From: a bacterium
GTDB lineage: Bacteria > Armatimonadota > Zipacnadia > Zipacnadales > UBA11051
Assembly (NCBI GenBank): GCA_021372615.1
Contig: JAJFUB010000131.1
Coordinates: forward strand, 1 to 64,000
Direction of reading: 5' to 3'
Length of the DNA stretch: 64,000 nucleotides
Each line of letters starts with the position of its first letter. Position 1 is the first letter of the stretch. Shown piece by piece: positions 24,592 through 32,990 of the stretch. The translations under genes and the position numbers were made by a program. The notes beneath the pieces were generated by a model that had not been told where the DNA came from, did not search any database, and saw only the letters and a program-made list of their open reading frames with translations.

Positions 24592-25779
24592 ATGAACAAG
24601 CAGACCATCAAGGACGTGGACCTGAGCGGACAGGTCGTGCTGGTCCGCGTGGATTTCAACGTGCCGCTGGACAGCGGCCGCATCACCGATGACACGCGCA
24701 TCAGCGCTGCCCTCCCTACCCTCAAGGCGCTGTCGAGCAGCAAGCTGGTGCTGTGCTCGCACCTGGGGCGCCCCGAGGGCAAGCGCAACCCCGAGGAGAG
24801 CCTGGCGCCCTGTGCCGCGAGGCTGGCCGAGCTGCTCGGCAAGAACGTCCCCTTCGTGGACGATTGCATCGGCCCCAAGGTCGCCGACGCGGTTGCCAAG
24901 ATGCAGCCGGGCGATGTCATCCTCCTGGAAAACACCCGCTTCTACCCCGGCGAGGAGAGCAAGGACAAGGAGCAGATGCTCGCCTTCGCCAAGGAGTTGG
25001 CGGCGCCCGCCCAGGCGTTCGTCAACGACGCCTTCGGCAGCTCGCACCGCAAGCACGCCAGCGTCTACGGCGTCACGCAGTTCCTGTCGCCGAACGTGGC
25101 GGGACTGCTGGTCGAGCTCGAGGTCTCCAAGCTGGAGCAGCTCTACAACGCCCCCGGTGAAGGCTTCGTGGTGGTGCTGGGCGGCAAGAAGGTCAAGGAC
25201 AAGATCGGGGTCATCACGAGCCTGCTGCCGCGCTGCGAGAAGATGCTCATCGGCGGCGCGATGACGTGGGCGTTCTTCAAGGCCCGCGGCCTGGAGGTCG
25301 GTGCGAGCTACTGCCCCGACGATGCCGTCGAGCAGGCTAAGCAGATTGACGTGGACATGAAGGACTACCTCGGCAAGATGATCCTGCCGGTGGATGTCAA
25401 CATGCAGAACGTGGCCGGCGACCACAGCAGCAAGTTCGCCGCGGCCGACCAGATCGAGCCGGGCTGGGATGCCCAGGATATCGGCCCGAAGTCTGCCACG
25501 ATGTTCGCCGACATCGTCCGCGCCGCCCAGACCGTCTTCTGGAATGGCCCGATGGGCCACTTCGAGGTCAAGCCCTTCGATGCGGGGACGCTGGAAGTGG
25601 CGAAGGCCATGGGCGACTGCCCGGGCTTCAACGTCATCGGTGGCGGCGACTCGGTCGCGGCCGTCACGCAGATGGGCCTGGAAGACAAGATTGATCACGT
25701 CTCGACCGGCGGCGGCGCCTCCCTCGAGTTCCTCGAGAAGGGCAGCCTGCCGGGCGTGGACGCGCTGGACGACAAGTAG
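24592..25779 (+). CDS. pgk: phosphoglycerate kinase
   Basis: A 395-residue monomeric kinase of glycolysis that forms ATP from 1,3-bisphosphoglycerate. VLVRVDFNVPL (16-26) and DDTRISAALPTL begin the substrate-binding domain, HLGRPEG and NDAFGSSHRKHAS follow. FVVVLGGKKVKDKIGVI opens the nucleotide domain, and NGPMGHFE and the phosphate loop GGGDSVAAV close it. The ATG at 24592 has GGAGGAATGG before it and matches the family N-terminus; the frame is open further upstream but without homology. Length fits (390-400). Confidence 0.98.
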   Translation: MNKQTIKDVDLSGQVVLVRVDFNVPLDSGRITDDTRISAALPTLKALSSSKLVLCSHLGRPEGKRNPEESLAPCAARLAELLGKNVPFVDDCIGPKVADAVAKMQPGDVILLENTRFYPGEESKDKEQMLAFAKELAAPAQAFVNDAFGSSHRKHASVYGVTQFLSPNVAGLLVELEVSKLEQLYNAPGEGFVVVLGGKKVKDKIGVITSLLPRCEKMLIGGAMTWAFFKARGLEVGASYCPDDAVEQAKQIDVDMKDYLGKMILPVDVNMQNVAGDHSSKFAAADQIEPGWDAQDIGPKSATMFADIVRAAQTVFWNGPMGHFEVKPFDAGTLEVAKAMGDCPGFNVIGGGDSVAAVTQMGLEDKIDHVSTGGGASLEFLEKGSLPGVDALDDK

Positions 25780-25793
25780 GGGGAGCACCGGAG

Positions 25794-25898
25794 CCGTTGG
25801 AGGGGCCGGCTATCAGCCGGCCCGCCGTCTGCTCCGCTAGCCACATCGCAACTGATGTCACCAACGACGGGCCGGCTGCTAGCCGGCCCCTCCAACGG
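25794..25898. repeat. inverted pair of REP-like palindromes between pgk and tpi
   Basis: Copy one (25794-25823) begins CCGTTGGAGGGGCCGGCT and copy two (25869-25898) is its reverse complement over 30 bases with a single mismatch; 45 bp lie between. Each copy also holds an internal palindrome around GCCGGCT-AGCCGGC. The transcript could fold either as two small hairpins or one long one ahead of tpi. The second copy ends in the ribosome binding site region (AACGGAGGAAG). Confidence 0.88.
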
Positions 25899-25909
25899 AG
25901 GAAGACGAT

Positions 25910-26722
25910 ATGCGCAAGCCAATCATGGCCGGAAACTGGAAGATGAACTGCGACAACGCGGAAGCGTGCAAGCTCGCCTGTGGCGTCGTGGAGAACATGG
26001 GCTGTCCCGGGCAGGCCGAAGTCGTGCTGGGCGTGCCCGCCACCGCCCTGACCACCGTCGTCAACTGCACGAAGGACTCGCCGGTCGAGGTCGCGGCCCA
26101 GAACATGTTCTGGGCGGACAAGGGCGCCTACACGGGTGAGATCTCGGCCGCCATGATCCTGTCCACCGGCGCCCAGTGGGTCATCATCGGCCACTCCGAG
26201 CGCCGCGGCCGCTTCGGCAAGCTCGAAGACGGCTGGACCGACGCCCATGTCGCCTACTTCGCCGACAGCGACGTGACCGTCAACGCCAAGACCAAGCAGG
26301 CACTCAAGGCTGGGCTCAAGCCCATCGTGTGCTGCGGCGAGCTGCTGAGCGAGCGCCAGGCCGGGCAGGCTGATGCCGTCGTCGCCGGGCAGGTCAAGGC
26401 CATGCTCGACGGCCTCGCCCCCGAGGACGTCGCCAAGATGGTCATCGCCTACGAGCCGGTGTGGGCCATCGGCACGGGCGAGGTCTGCGACGCGGACGAG
26501 GCCGACCGCATCTGCGGCATCGTCCGCGCCACGGTCGCCGCGGTCGCGGGCCAGACTGTCGCCGACGGCCTCCGCGTCCTGTACGGCGGCAGCGTCAAGG
26601 CCGACAACGTCGAGGGCCTCATGGCCAAGCCGAACATTGACGGCGGGCTGGTGGGCGGGGCCTCGCTGAAGGTGGACGGCTTCGTGCCGCTGATCGCGGC
26701 CGCCAAGGCGTCCGTGGAGTAG
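25910..26722 (+). CDS. tpiA: triosephosphate isomerase
   Basis: A 270-residue TIM that interconverts dihydroxyacetone phosphate and glyceraldehyde-3-phosphate. N9 and K11 lie in MAGNWKMN, the catalytic His in IIGHSERRGRF, the catalytic Glu in AYEPVWAIGTG, and the phosphate loop in YGGSVKADN. About 20 residues longer than usual, with extra residues in the C-terminal half (EVCDADEADR). GGAGGAAGACGAT precedes the ATG. Third gene of the gap-pgk-tpi set. Confidence 0.97.
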   Translation: MRKPIMAGNWKMNCDNAEACKLACGVVENMGCPGQAEVVLGVPATALTTVVNCTKDSPVEVAAQNMFWADKGAYTGEISAAMILSTGAQWVIIGHSERRGRFGKLEDGWTDAHVAYFADSDVTVNAKTKQALKAGLKPIVCCGELLSERQAGQADAVVAGQVKAMLDGLAPEDVAKMVIAYEPVWAIGTGEVCDADEADRICGIVRATVAAVAGQTVADGLRVLYGGSVKADNVEGLMAKPNIDGGLVGGASLKVDGFVPLIAAAKASVE

Positions 26723-26746
26723 GCCGGATCTACCACCCAGAACATG

Positions 26747-26774
26747 ACCAGGCCCGGCAGTTGCCGGGCCTGGT
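26747..26774. terminator. hairpin terminator after tpiA
   Basis: A perfect 13-bp stem, ACCAGGCCCGGCA/TGCCGGGCCTGGT, with a 2-base gap at the tip. It lies between the convergent tpiA and pilin-like genes and is symmetrical, so it can serve both. Confidence 0.75.
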
Positions 26775-26803
26775 TCGCGAGTCCGGGAGCGTCTGGGCCG
26801 CCG

Positions 26804-27424
26804 CTAGTTCGTGTGGAAGAACCGTATGGCTACCTGCGAATCGCCCGTGATCGTGGTCCACGACAGCCACTTGCAGTGGCCGTCGAAGAAGGCCATGTTG
26901 GCGCCTCCGTTGTGCCGGTTGGAGATGGATTGGGTGAGGTCGGGGCTGTTGATGGGGCAGTAGGTGTACATCCAGTTCCAGCCGGCGGTCGGGTAGGCGT
27001 CACAGAACATGTTGACCTCGGCCGGGTACTTGAAAACGGCCAGCGAGATCGATCCGCCCGGCTGCCGGTACGGCAGATGATGCTGGCACCGACCGTAGTC
27101 CGTGATGGTGCCGGCCACCGAATTCGCACTGGGGCACTTGAGCGCCTGGGTGTTCTTCATGTAGGGCTGGATGACCATGAACCAGTATGCGGTGATCGGC
27201 ATGGAGCCGAGCGCCGGGTCCCAGTTCTGCGCGTACGGCAGCATCTCGTCATAGTCCTCGATGTACATCATCTGCGCCAGCGCGACCTGCTTGAGGTTGC
27301 TCAGGCACGACGTCTGACGCGCCTTCTCCCGGGCCTTGGCAAAGACCGGGAACAGGATCGCTGCCAGAATGGCGATGATGGCGATGACGACGAGCAGCTC
27401 GATGAGTGTGAAACCTCTCTTCAT
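26804..27424 (-). CDS. type IV pilin-like/DUF1559-type protein
   Basis: A 206-residue protein with a class III-type prepilin leader: MKRG, then [20 protein letters not shown] with E at +5, cut by prepilin peptidase after G4. [21 protein letters not shown] follows, and the C-terminus has [19 protein letters not shown], the H-x9-DG motif. Such proteins exist in dozens of copies per genome in Armatimonadota and Planctomycetes; they are thought to be pseudopilins or surface fibres, but roles are largely unknown. AAGGAG precedes the ATG. Divergent from a MarR-type regulator with a promoter of its own. Confidence 0.9.
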   Translation of the reverse strand: MKRGFTLIELLVVIAIIAILAAILFPVFAKAREKARQTSCLSNLKQVALAQMMYIEDYDEMLPYAQNWDPALGSMPITAYWFMVIQPYMKNTQALKCPSANSVAGTITDYGRCQHHLPYRQPGGSISLAVFKYPAEVNMFCDAYPTAGWNWMYTYCPINSPDLTQSISNRHNGGANMAFFDGHCKWLSWTTITGDSQVAIRFFHTN

Positions 27425-27466
27425 GCTTGTGCCTTCTCCTTGTATCTGGATTGCAGGTCAGGCGGC

Positions 27467-27495
27467 AGGATATCCGGAATAGAGTGCTTCGTCAA
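27467..27495 (-). promoter_or_regulatory. promoter of the pilin-like gene
   Basis: Minus strand TTGACG, 17 bp, TATCCT, 43 bp ahead of the start codon. Confidence 0.55.
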
Positions 27496-27531
27496 GTCAC
27501 TATCTGGCTGCGATGCGGCATGGGTATGCCT

Positions 27532-27567
27532 TTGCGCCGGGTATGTGACTGTGTTATACTCACCCGG
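27532..27567 (+). promoter_or_regulatory. promoter and possible operator of the MarR-type gene
   Basis: TTGCGC, 17 bp, TATACT (27532-27560). A 6-bp inverted repeat, CCGGGT at 27537 and ACCCGG at 27562, frames the -10 box, and GTGA/TCAC half-sites lie inside it. Autorepression by the MarR-type product is plausible; the operator is a weak inference. Confidence 0.55.
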
Positions 27568-27597
27568 TCTGACAATCCCACGAACGGACGACCTGCC

Positions 27598-28161
27598 ATG
27601 GCCAGCAGAGGCTCCGGCCCCAGCCGCATCCCCTTCAACAAGCTCTGCGACATCTTCGTGAACGTCATCGAGCGCGTGCTGACCGAGCGTGCCCTGGAGG
27701 GCGCGCCCTGCTTCGACCTGTCGGACTCGCAGTGGCAGGGCCTCCTGTTCATCCAGCGCCATCAGAAGTGCTCCATCCGGCACCTCGCCGAGGGGCTCGC
27801 AGTCAGTCACCCGGCGGCCGTCAAGCTGGTGGAGCGTCTGGTCCGCAAGGACCTCATCGAGCGCCACGAGAGTGAGAGCGACCGGCGCGTGGTGGAACTG
27901 CAGCTCAGTGCAACCGGCCGGCGTTGCGCGGACTTCGTGCGCGACCAGCGTGCCCGCGGCCTCGAACGCATCATGAGCCGCCTGGAGAGCGACGACGCCG
28001 ACGACCTGCGACGCGGGCTCCACGCCTTCGTCGAGGCAGCTCTCGACCACGAGCAGGTCGTCTCGAAGGTCTGCCTGCGCTGCGGCGTGGAGCATGTCGG
28101 CGAGTGCCTCGTCAGCCAGGCGCGCGACGAACTCAGCCCGGCGGCCGCCTCGGAAGTCTGA
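27598..28161 (+). CDS. MarR-family regulator with C-terminal Cys/His cluster
   Basis: A 187-residue winged-helix protein. The MarR core spans about residues 15-135: SDSQWQGLLFIQRHQKCSIRHLAEGLAV leads into the recognition helix SHPAAVKLVERLVRKDLIERH, and the wing holds SESDRRVVELQLSATGR. After the dimerisation helices comes an extension with C159-x2-C162-x3-H166-x3-C170 (CLRCGVEHVGEC), a possible metal- or iron-sulfur-binding or redox-sensing site not present in ordinary MarR proteins. The start at 27598 has no strong ribosome binding site. wrbA follows after 99 bp, so control of a flavoprotein quinone reductase by a redox-sensing MarR is a sensible hypothesis. Confidence 0.85.
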   Translation: MASRGSGPSRIPFNKLCDIFVNVIERVLTERALEGAPCFDLSDSQWQGLLFIQRHQKCSIRHLAEGLAVSHPAAVKLVERLVRKDLIERHESESDRRVVELQLSATGRRCADFVRDQRARGLERIMSRLESDDADDLRRGLHAFVEAALDHEQVVSKVCLRCGVEHVGECLVSQARDELSPAAASEV

Positions 28162-28195
28162 TCCCTCCCCCCCTGCCCGCAGGACTCCACGCACC

Positions 28196-28234
28196 GCCGG
28201 CGAACTCTTTCGCCGGCCGCGTTCATTCGCGGCC
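28196..28234 (+). other. two hairpins between the MarR-type gene and wrbA
   Basis: Stem GCCGGCGAA/TTCGCCGGC with a 4-base loop (28196-28217) is followed at once by GGCCGCG/CGCGGCC with a 6-base loop (28215-28234). The two share GGC, so they exclude each other in part. No T tract follows; they may be a terminator, an RNA-stabilising element or an attenuator. Confidence 0.45.
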
Positions 28235-28260
28235 CTCTCCCCTCCCTGGAGGTCGGCCAC

Positions 28261-28881
28261 ATGGCAACCATCTACGTCCCCTTCTACAGTCGCTACGGCA
28301 ATGTCGAGCAGATGGCGTTGGCGGTGGCCGAGGGGGTGCGCCAGGGCGGCGGCGAGCCGACCGTGGCCTTCGTCGGCGACCCGATCACCCCGACGGAAGT
28401 CATCGCCGCCGACGCGCGGTGGCAGCAGAACCTCGACCGGCTGCGGGAGCAGTACCCGGCCGCCACGGTGGACGAGCTTGGTGCCGCCGACGGCGCGATC
28501 TTCGGTGCCCCCACCCGCTATGGCAACATGGCCGCCCAGATGAAGGCCTTCTTTGACCAGACGGGGAAGCTCTGGCTGTCTGGCGCGACGATCAACAAGC
28601 CGGCCGCCTTCTTCACCTCGACCTCCACCTTGCACGGCGGCCAGGAGATGACGATCGTCGCCAGCTATGCACCGCTGATCCACCTCGGCTACGTCGTGGC
28701 CGGGGTGCCCTACTCGGTGACACAGCTCTTCACTACCACCATGGGGGGAACCCCCTACGGGCCCAGCCACGTGGCCGGCCCGAACTCCGACCAGCCCCTG
28801 ACCGAGGACGAGCGCGCCATCTGCTTGGCCCTCGGGGATCGCGTGGCGAGGCTGGCCGAGGCCCTCAAAGGAGTCCGTTGA
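28261..28881 (+). CDS. wrbA: NAD(P)H:quinone oxidoreductase WrbA
   Basis: A 206-residue flavodoxin-like protein. FYSRYGNVEQMALAVAEGV is the FMN phosphate loop, and GAPTRYGNMAAQMKAFFDQT and FTSTSTLHGGQEMT are WrbA signatures. WrbA reduces quinones by two electrons and protects against redox cycling. CTGGAGG precedes the ATG. The next gene begins at its stop codon, which suggests one transcript. Confidence 0.93.
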   Translation: MATIYVPFYSRYGNVEQMALAVAEGVRQGGGEPTVAFVGDPITPTEVIAADARWQQNLDRLREQYPAATVDELGAADGAIFGAPTRYGNMAAQMKAFFDQTGKLWLSGATINKPAAFFTSTSTLHGGQEMTIVASYAPLIHLGYVVAGVPYSVTQLFTTTMGGTPYGPSHVAGPNSDQPLTEDERAICLALGDRVARLAEALKGVR

Positions 28882-28883
28882 CG

Positions 28884-30080
28884 ATGCCTGAAGCTCTCGA
28901 TGTCGCCGCGCCGCTGGTCCGCCTGTCCCCCACCGGGGGGCAGTTCTTCTTCGGCTACTATGATCTCCCCGCGGCCGACGCCCGGGGCCGGCACTTGTGC
29001 CTGCAGGTGCCGTTCCGCGACCACTTCCCCACCCCGGAGGACAAGGCGCTGCTCGGGTGGCTGCCGCTGCCGACGGCAGGCGGCTTAGCCGCCGAGCCGC
29101 ACCTCGACGTCTTCGGCGAGACCGTCGCCTGGAACTTCCAGCAAAGCTGCATGTTGCAGTGGCTCCCGCAGCCCGACGTCTGCCTGTACAACACCTTCGG
29201 CGACGGCGCCTTCGGCTGCTGCATCCACAACCTCGCCACCGGCGCGCAGCGTCATCTACCCCGCGCGGTGACCAACGTCGCGCAGGACGGCACCAAGGCC
29301 GTGTGTGTCAACATGCCGCGCATCTACGACTTCCGCCCCGGCTATGGCTATGAGGAGATCAAGGACCCCTTCACGGACATCGCCGCCCCCGCCGACGATG
29401 GCGTGTACTTGATGGACCTGGCCACTGGCGACAGCCGCATGATCCTGTCGCTGGCCGAGGCCGTGGACTTCCTGGCCGCCCACGGCGAGGAGATCGTCGG
29501 CCGCAAGGTCGTCATCAACCACATCACCTTCAACCCCTCCGCCGATCGCTACCTGTTCCTGCTGCGCAACTTCCCCGAGCCCGCCGGGCGCTGGGACACG
29601 TGGCTGGTCACGGCCGACAGCAACGGCGGCGACCTGCGCTACCACAACTGCCACGGCATGGCGTCCCATTACCACTGGCGCGATGACCGCACGATGCTCT
29701 TCTACATGATGGCCGGCCCGAAGGACCCGCAACTCATCCTCGTGGACGACGTGACGGGCGAGCACCAGCTCATCAACGCCGAGCTGTTCCGCGCCGACGG
29801 CCACTGCTCGTACTCGCCGAACCTGAAGTGGATGCTCTACGACAGTTACCCGGACTCGTCCCCGGATCACCTGCGGACGCTCTACGTGTACTCCGTGGAG
29901 CGCGATGAGCTGATCACGCTGGGCCGCTTCCGCGCTGAGGCCTACACGCGCGAAAACGTGGACCTGCGCTGCGACCTGCACCCGCGCTGGATGCCCGACG
30001 GCAAGTCGGTCAGCTTCGACAGCATCCACGAGGGCTTCCGCGGCGTGTACTGGATGGACTTGAGCGGGATCGTGGACTAA
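28884..30080 (+). CDS. beta-propeller protein of unknown function
   Basis: A 398-residue protein without signal peptide. Repeated blocks end in D-x-D or G-x-x-R turns (for example GVYLMDLATGDSRMIL, YLFLLRNFPEP, TLYVYSVERDELITLG, HPRWMPDGKSVSFDS), the pattern of six- or seven-bladed TolB/oligogalacturonide-lyase-type propellers. FFFGYYDLPAADARGRH at the start is shared with a set of uncharacterised propellers as far as I recall. An alternative TTG start at 28878 overlaps the wrbA stop; AAAGGAG stands upstream of both. Possible roles include a polysaccharide lyase, but no catalytic residues can be named. Confidence 0.6.
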   Translation: MPEALDVAAPLVRLSPTGGQFFFGYYDLPAADARGRHLCLQVPFRDHFPTPEDKALLGWLPLPTAGGLAAEPHLDVFGETVAWNFQQSCMLQWLPQPDVCLYNTFGDGAFGCCIHNLATGAQRHLPRAVTNVAQDGTKAVCVNMPRIYDFRPGYGYEEIKDPFTDIAAPADDGVYLMDLATGDSRMILSLAEAVDFLAAHGEEIVGRKVVINHITFNPSADRYLFLLRNFPEPAGRWDTWLVTADSNGGDLRYHNCHGMASHYHWRDDRTMLFYMMAGPKDPQLILVDDVTGEHQLINAELFRADGHCSYSPNLKWMLYDSYPDSSPDHLRTLYVYSVERDELITLGRFRAEAYTRENVDLRCDLHPRWMPDGKSVSFDSIHEGFRGVYWMDLSGIVD

Positions 30081-30090
30081 CCGCTGGGGT

Positions 30091-30183
30091 CTGTCCCCGC
30101 AGCGACGGCGCAGCCGATTGGCAGGGGGCTGACCCCACCAGCGTAGACGGGGACAGCCCCGGATACGGCTCGGGACAGTCCCC
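30091..30183. repeat. cluster of CTGTCCCC/GGGGACAG palindromes
   Basis: CTGTCCCCG (30091-30099) pairs with CGGGGACAG (30148-30156), GGGGGCTGACCCC lies between them, and GGGACAGTCCCC (30172-30183) follows. The long hairpin at 54744-54817 has similar arms (CTCTGTCCCTC). The elements lie in the leader of the fhs gene, just before its promoter. Confidence 0.65.
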
Positions 30184-30189
30184 TCCGCC

Positions 30190-30219
30190 TTGCGCCCCAG
30201 GCCGCCCCTATCGTACAAT
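30190..30219 (+). promoter_or_regulatory. promoter of fhs
   Basis: TTGCGC, 18 bp, TACAAT, 46 bp before the ATG. The -35 box has the TTGCG form seen at four other genes in this window. Confidence 0.58.
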
Positions 30220-30265
30220 CGCGACCGCGTCAGACCGACGCGAGACTACAACAGAGGTTCTGTCT

Positions 30266-31963
30266 ATGCTCAGCGACCTGGAAATCGCCCAACAGGCCAC
30301 CATCAAGCCCGTTGCCGAGGTGGCCGCCGGCATCGGCCTGCAGGACGACGAACTCGAGTTCTACGGCCGCTACAAAGCCAAGGTCCACCTATCGGTCCTG
30401 GACCGCCTGGCGGATCGCCCGGATGGCAAGCTCGTACTCGTGACAGCCGTCACGCCCACGCCACTGGGCGAGGGCAAGACAGTCACGACCCTCGGCCTGA
30501 CCCAGGGGCTGCGCCACATCGGCGAGCGGGCGATCTCGACCATCCGCCAACCGAGCATGGGCCCGGTCTTCGGCATCAAGGGCGGCGCGGCCGGGGGCGG
30601 ATATGCGCAGGTCATCCCCATGGAGGACCTCAACCTGCACTTCACGGGCGACATTCACGCCGTGGCTGCGGCGACGAACCTGCTGGCCGCCGGCATTGAC
30701 GCCAGCATCTGGCATAGCAACCCGCTCAACATTGACCCGTACTCCATCAGTTGGCGGCGGGTCATTGACATGAACGACAACTTCCTGCGCAACATCGTCG
30801 GCGGCCTGGGGACGAAGAACGACGGCCGGCCTCGCCAGACAGGCTTCGACATTGCCGTGGCGTCGGAAGTCATGGCGATCCTGGCGCTGTCGAGCGACCT
30901 GCAGGACCTTCGCCGGCGTCTCGGGCGGATCCAGGTGGCCTCCACCACCGACGGCGAGCCGGTCACGGCCGATGATCTGGGCTTCGGCGGGGCGATGACA
31001 GTGCTGATGAAGGACGCCCTGATGCCCAACCTCATCCAGGGGCTAGACAACGGCGCCTGCTTTGTCCACGCGGGGCCCTTCGCCAACATCGCCATCGGCA
31101 CCAACTCCATCGTCGCCGACCGCATCGCACTGAAGCTGGGCGACTACTGCGTCACCGAGGCCGGCTTCGGCGCGGACATGGGCGCGGAGAAGTTCCTGGA
31201 CATCAAGTGCCGCGTGGGGCACATGCAGCCGAGCTGCGTGGTCATCGTGGCGACCATCAAGGCCATGAAGCTGCACGGCGGGGCCTTCAAGTTCCCGCCC
31301 GGCAAGAAGCCCCCGACCCAGGAGATCGAGACCCCCAACCCGGCGGCGGTGGAAAAGGGTGTGCAGAACCTGGTGAAGCACGTGGAGAACATGGTGGGGT
31401 TCGGCCTGCCCGTGGTCGTCGCCATCAACCGCTTCCCCTACGACACGCCCGAGGAGATCGAGATTGTGGCCCGCGCGGCCAGGCAGGCCGGAGCGCTCGC
31501 GGCTGTGGAGAGCTTCGTGCACGGTCGCGGTGGAGAGGGTGGAGCGGACCTGGCCCATGCGGTCAAGGCAGCCTGCCAGGCGCCGTCGGACTTCCGCTAT
31601 CTGTACGAGCTGGATGAGCCGATCAAGGCCAAGATCGAGAAGATCGCCACGAGCATCTACGGCGCGGCGGGCGTGGACTACGAGCCGGAGGCCGAGAAGA
31701 AGATTAAGGCTTTCGAGGAGCAGGGCCTGGGCAACCTGCCCATCTGCATGGCCAAGACTCACCTGTCGTTGAGCCACGACCCGAACGTGAAGGGCCGCCC
31801 GACCGGATACCGCCTGCCGATCCGCGACGTGCGCCCCTCCGTGGGCGCGGGGTTCCTGTACCCGCTGTGCGGCACGATGAGCACCATGCCCGGCCTGCCC
31901 ACGCGCCCGGCGGCGGTGGACGTGGGAATTGACGAGGCAGGGAACATCGTCGGGCTCTTCTAG
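30266..31963 (+). CDS. fhs: formate-tetrahydrofolate ligase
   Basis: A 565-residue enzyme that makes 10-formyl-tetrahydrofolate from formate, ATP and tetrahydrofolate. The P-loop is TPLGEGKT (65-72); IRQPSMGPVFGIKGGAAGGG, NLHFTGDIHAV and GLPVVVAINRFPYDTPEEIE are all family signatures, and the C-terminus SVGAGFLYPLCGTMSTMPGL is intact. Length matches (about 555-560). It feeds purine synthesis and one-carbon metabolism, and in acetogens the methyl branch of the Wood-Ljungdahl pathway; no other pathway gene lies nearby. Confidence 0.97.
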   Translation: MLSDLEIAQQATIKPVAEVAAGIGLQDDELEFYGRYKAKVHLSVLDRLADRPDGKLVLVTAVTPTPLGEGKTVTTLGLTQGLRHIGERAISTIRQPSMGPVFGIKGGAAGGGYAQVIPMEDLNLHFTGDIHAVAAATNLLAAGIDASIWHSNPLNIDPYSISWRRVIDMNDNFLRNIVGGLGTKNDGRPRQTGFDIAVASEVMAILALSSDLQDLRRRLGRIQVASTTDGEPVTADDLGFGGAMTVLMKDALMPNLIQGLDNGACFVHAGPFANIAIGTNSIVADRIALKLGDYCVTEAGFGADMGAEKFLDIKCRVGHMQPSCVVIVATIKAMKLHGGAFKFPPGKKPPTQEIETPNPAAVEKGVQNLVKHVENMVGFGLPVVVAINRFPYDTPEEIEIVARAARQAGALAAVESFVHGRGGEGGADLAHAVKAACQAPSDFRYLYELDEPIKAKIEKIATSIYGAAGVDYEPEAEKKIKAFEEQGLGNLPICMAKTHLSLSHDPNVKGRPTGYRLPIRDVRPSVGAGFLYPLCGTMSTMPGLPTRPAAVDVGIDEAGNIVGLF

Positions 31964-31976
31964 GCGTAGCAGGCGC

Positions 31977-32040
31977 GTGGGCGCGCGTGTCCCCGCGCGC
32001 GCAGTGGTTCGAGGGCCGGACGGCTGCTGCCCGTCCGGCC
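31977..32040 (+). terminator. palindrome and hairpin terminator after fhs
   Basis: A GC palindrome with GTGGGCGCGCGTGTCCCC (31977-32001), relative of the one at 3674, is followed by a 10-bp perfect stem GGCCGGACGG/CCGTCCGGCC with a 7-base loop (32014-32040). There is no long T tract. Confidence 0.55.
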
Positions 32041-32066
32041 CCATTGGCATAGCACGGAGGGGGACG

Positions 32067-32990
32067 ATGAGTACGCCGGGGCGACGCGCGTGGTTCGTTG
32101 CCGCGCTGGTGTTCTTCAGCACACCCGTCTGGGCCAACTATTCCTGGGGGCAGATGGGGCAGTTCCGCCCGGGTATCCAGGCCGCCATCGTCGTGCTGGT
32201 GCTGGCGGTCGAGTGGCTCGTCATCTGGCTGATGACGCGCATGTCCTGGCTGGCCGCTCTCATCACCACCGTTGGGGCGAACGCTCTGTCGGGCCTGATC
32301 GGCTACGCCGTCGTCGGGGCGATGCAGCTCACCGACCCCCAACAGCTCTTCGTCCTGGTCATCCCCAGTGTCATCATCGAGACCTCGGTGGTGCTGCCGT
32401 GCGCTCGGAGCTCCAGTGAACGGCCTTCCCACCGCGCCCACTGGGCGTTCATCGCGGTCATTGTCGCCAACGTCCTGAGCGCCGCCGTGAGCTTTGGCTT
32501 TCTGCAACTGAACTACGGCTCGGAGCCCCAACCCATCTTCGGGCGCGAGGGCTGGATGCTCGCGGGCGGAGCGTACTTCCTGCGGAGCACCGCACCGAAG
32601 CATGGTGGGAGCATCCGGAGCGCCGTCACCGACACCTCAAGCACACCCATGATGTTCAGAGCTGCGGTCGGCTCGCGCGGGAAAGCCCTCCTGGATGTCG
32701 CTCCCCCCTGGTTACCGTGGTCGCGGCGTGCGTGGGTGGCGCCCTACCAAGTCGGAGGAGTTCCAGACAGGTTGGCGCCGGATGGTCAGGGCCAGCCGAT
32801 GCTGTGGACCGGGGGACCATACCTCCAGGGCCGCCGCGGCGTGGTCTTCACCGATGGCAGCTTCCGACTCATGTCCGAACGTGAGTTCTGCAAGCTGGGC
32901 GCCGTGCCGCACCCGCCACCGGACTGGCTCGTCCAGGCTGTGGAGCGGTCCCCTACTCAATCCCACCCAACCGGAACACCTCGTCCATGA
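32067..32990 (+). CDS. membrane protein with pseudopilin-like C-terminal end
   Basis: A 307-residue protein. It has a signal peptide (RRAWFVAALVFFSTPVWA), then about four membrane helices up to residue 160, as in small uncharacterised membrane proteins. From about residue 175 the character changes to a soluble stretch ending MLWTGGPYLQGRRGVVFTDG and SFRLMSEREF. That resembles the x-DG-x end of DUF1559 pseudopilins. The change, together with Arg/Ser-rich junction sequence near residue 175-215, suggests a fusion of two genes or a frame-altered end. CGGAGGGGG precedes the ATG. The end overlaps the convergent oxidoreductase gene by 38 bp. Confidence 0.55.
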   Translation: MSTPGRRAWFVAALVFFSTPVWANYSWGQMGQFRPGIQAAIVVLVLAVEWLVIWLMTRMSWLAALITTVGANALSGLIGYAVVGAMQLTDPQQLFVLVIPSVIIETSVVLPCARSSSERPSHRAHWAFIAVIVANVLSAAVSFGFLQLNYGSEPQPIFGREGWMLAGGAYFLRSTAPKHGGSIRSAVTDTSSTPMMFRAAVGSRGKALLDVAPPWLPWSRRAWVAPYQVGGVPDRLAPDGQGQPMLWTGGPYLQGRRGVVFTDGSFRLMSEREFCKLGAVPHPPPDWLVQAVERSPTQSHPTGTPRP

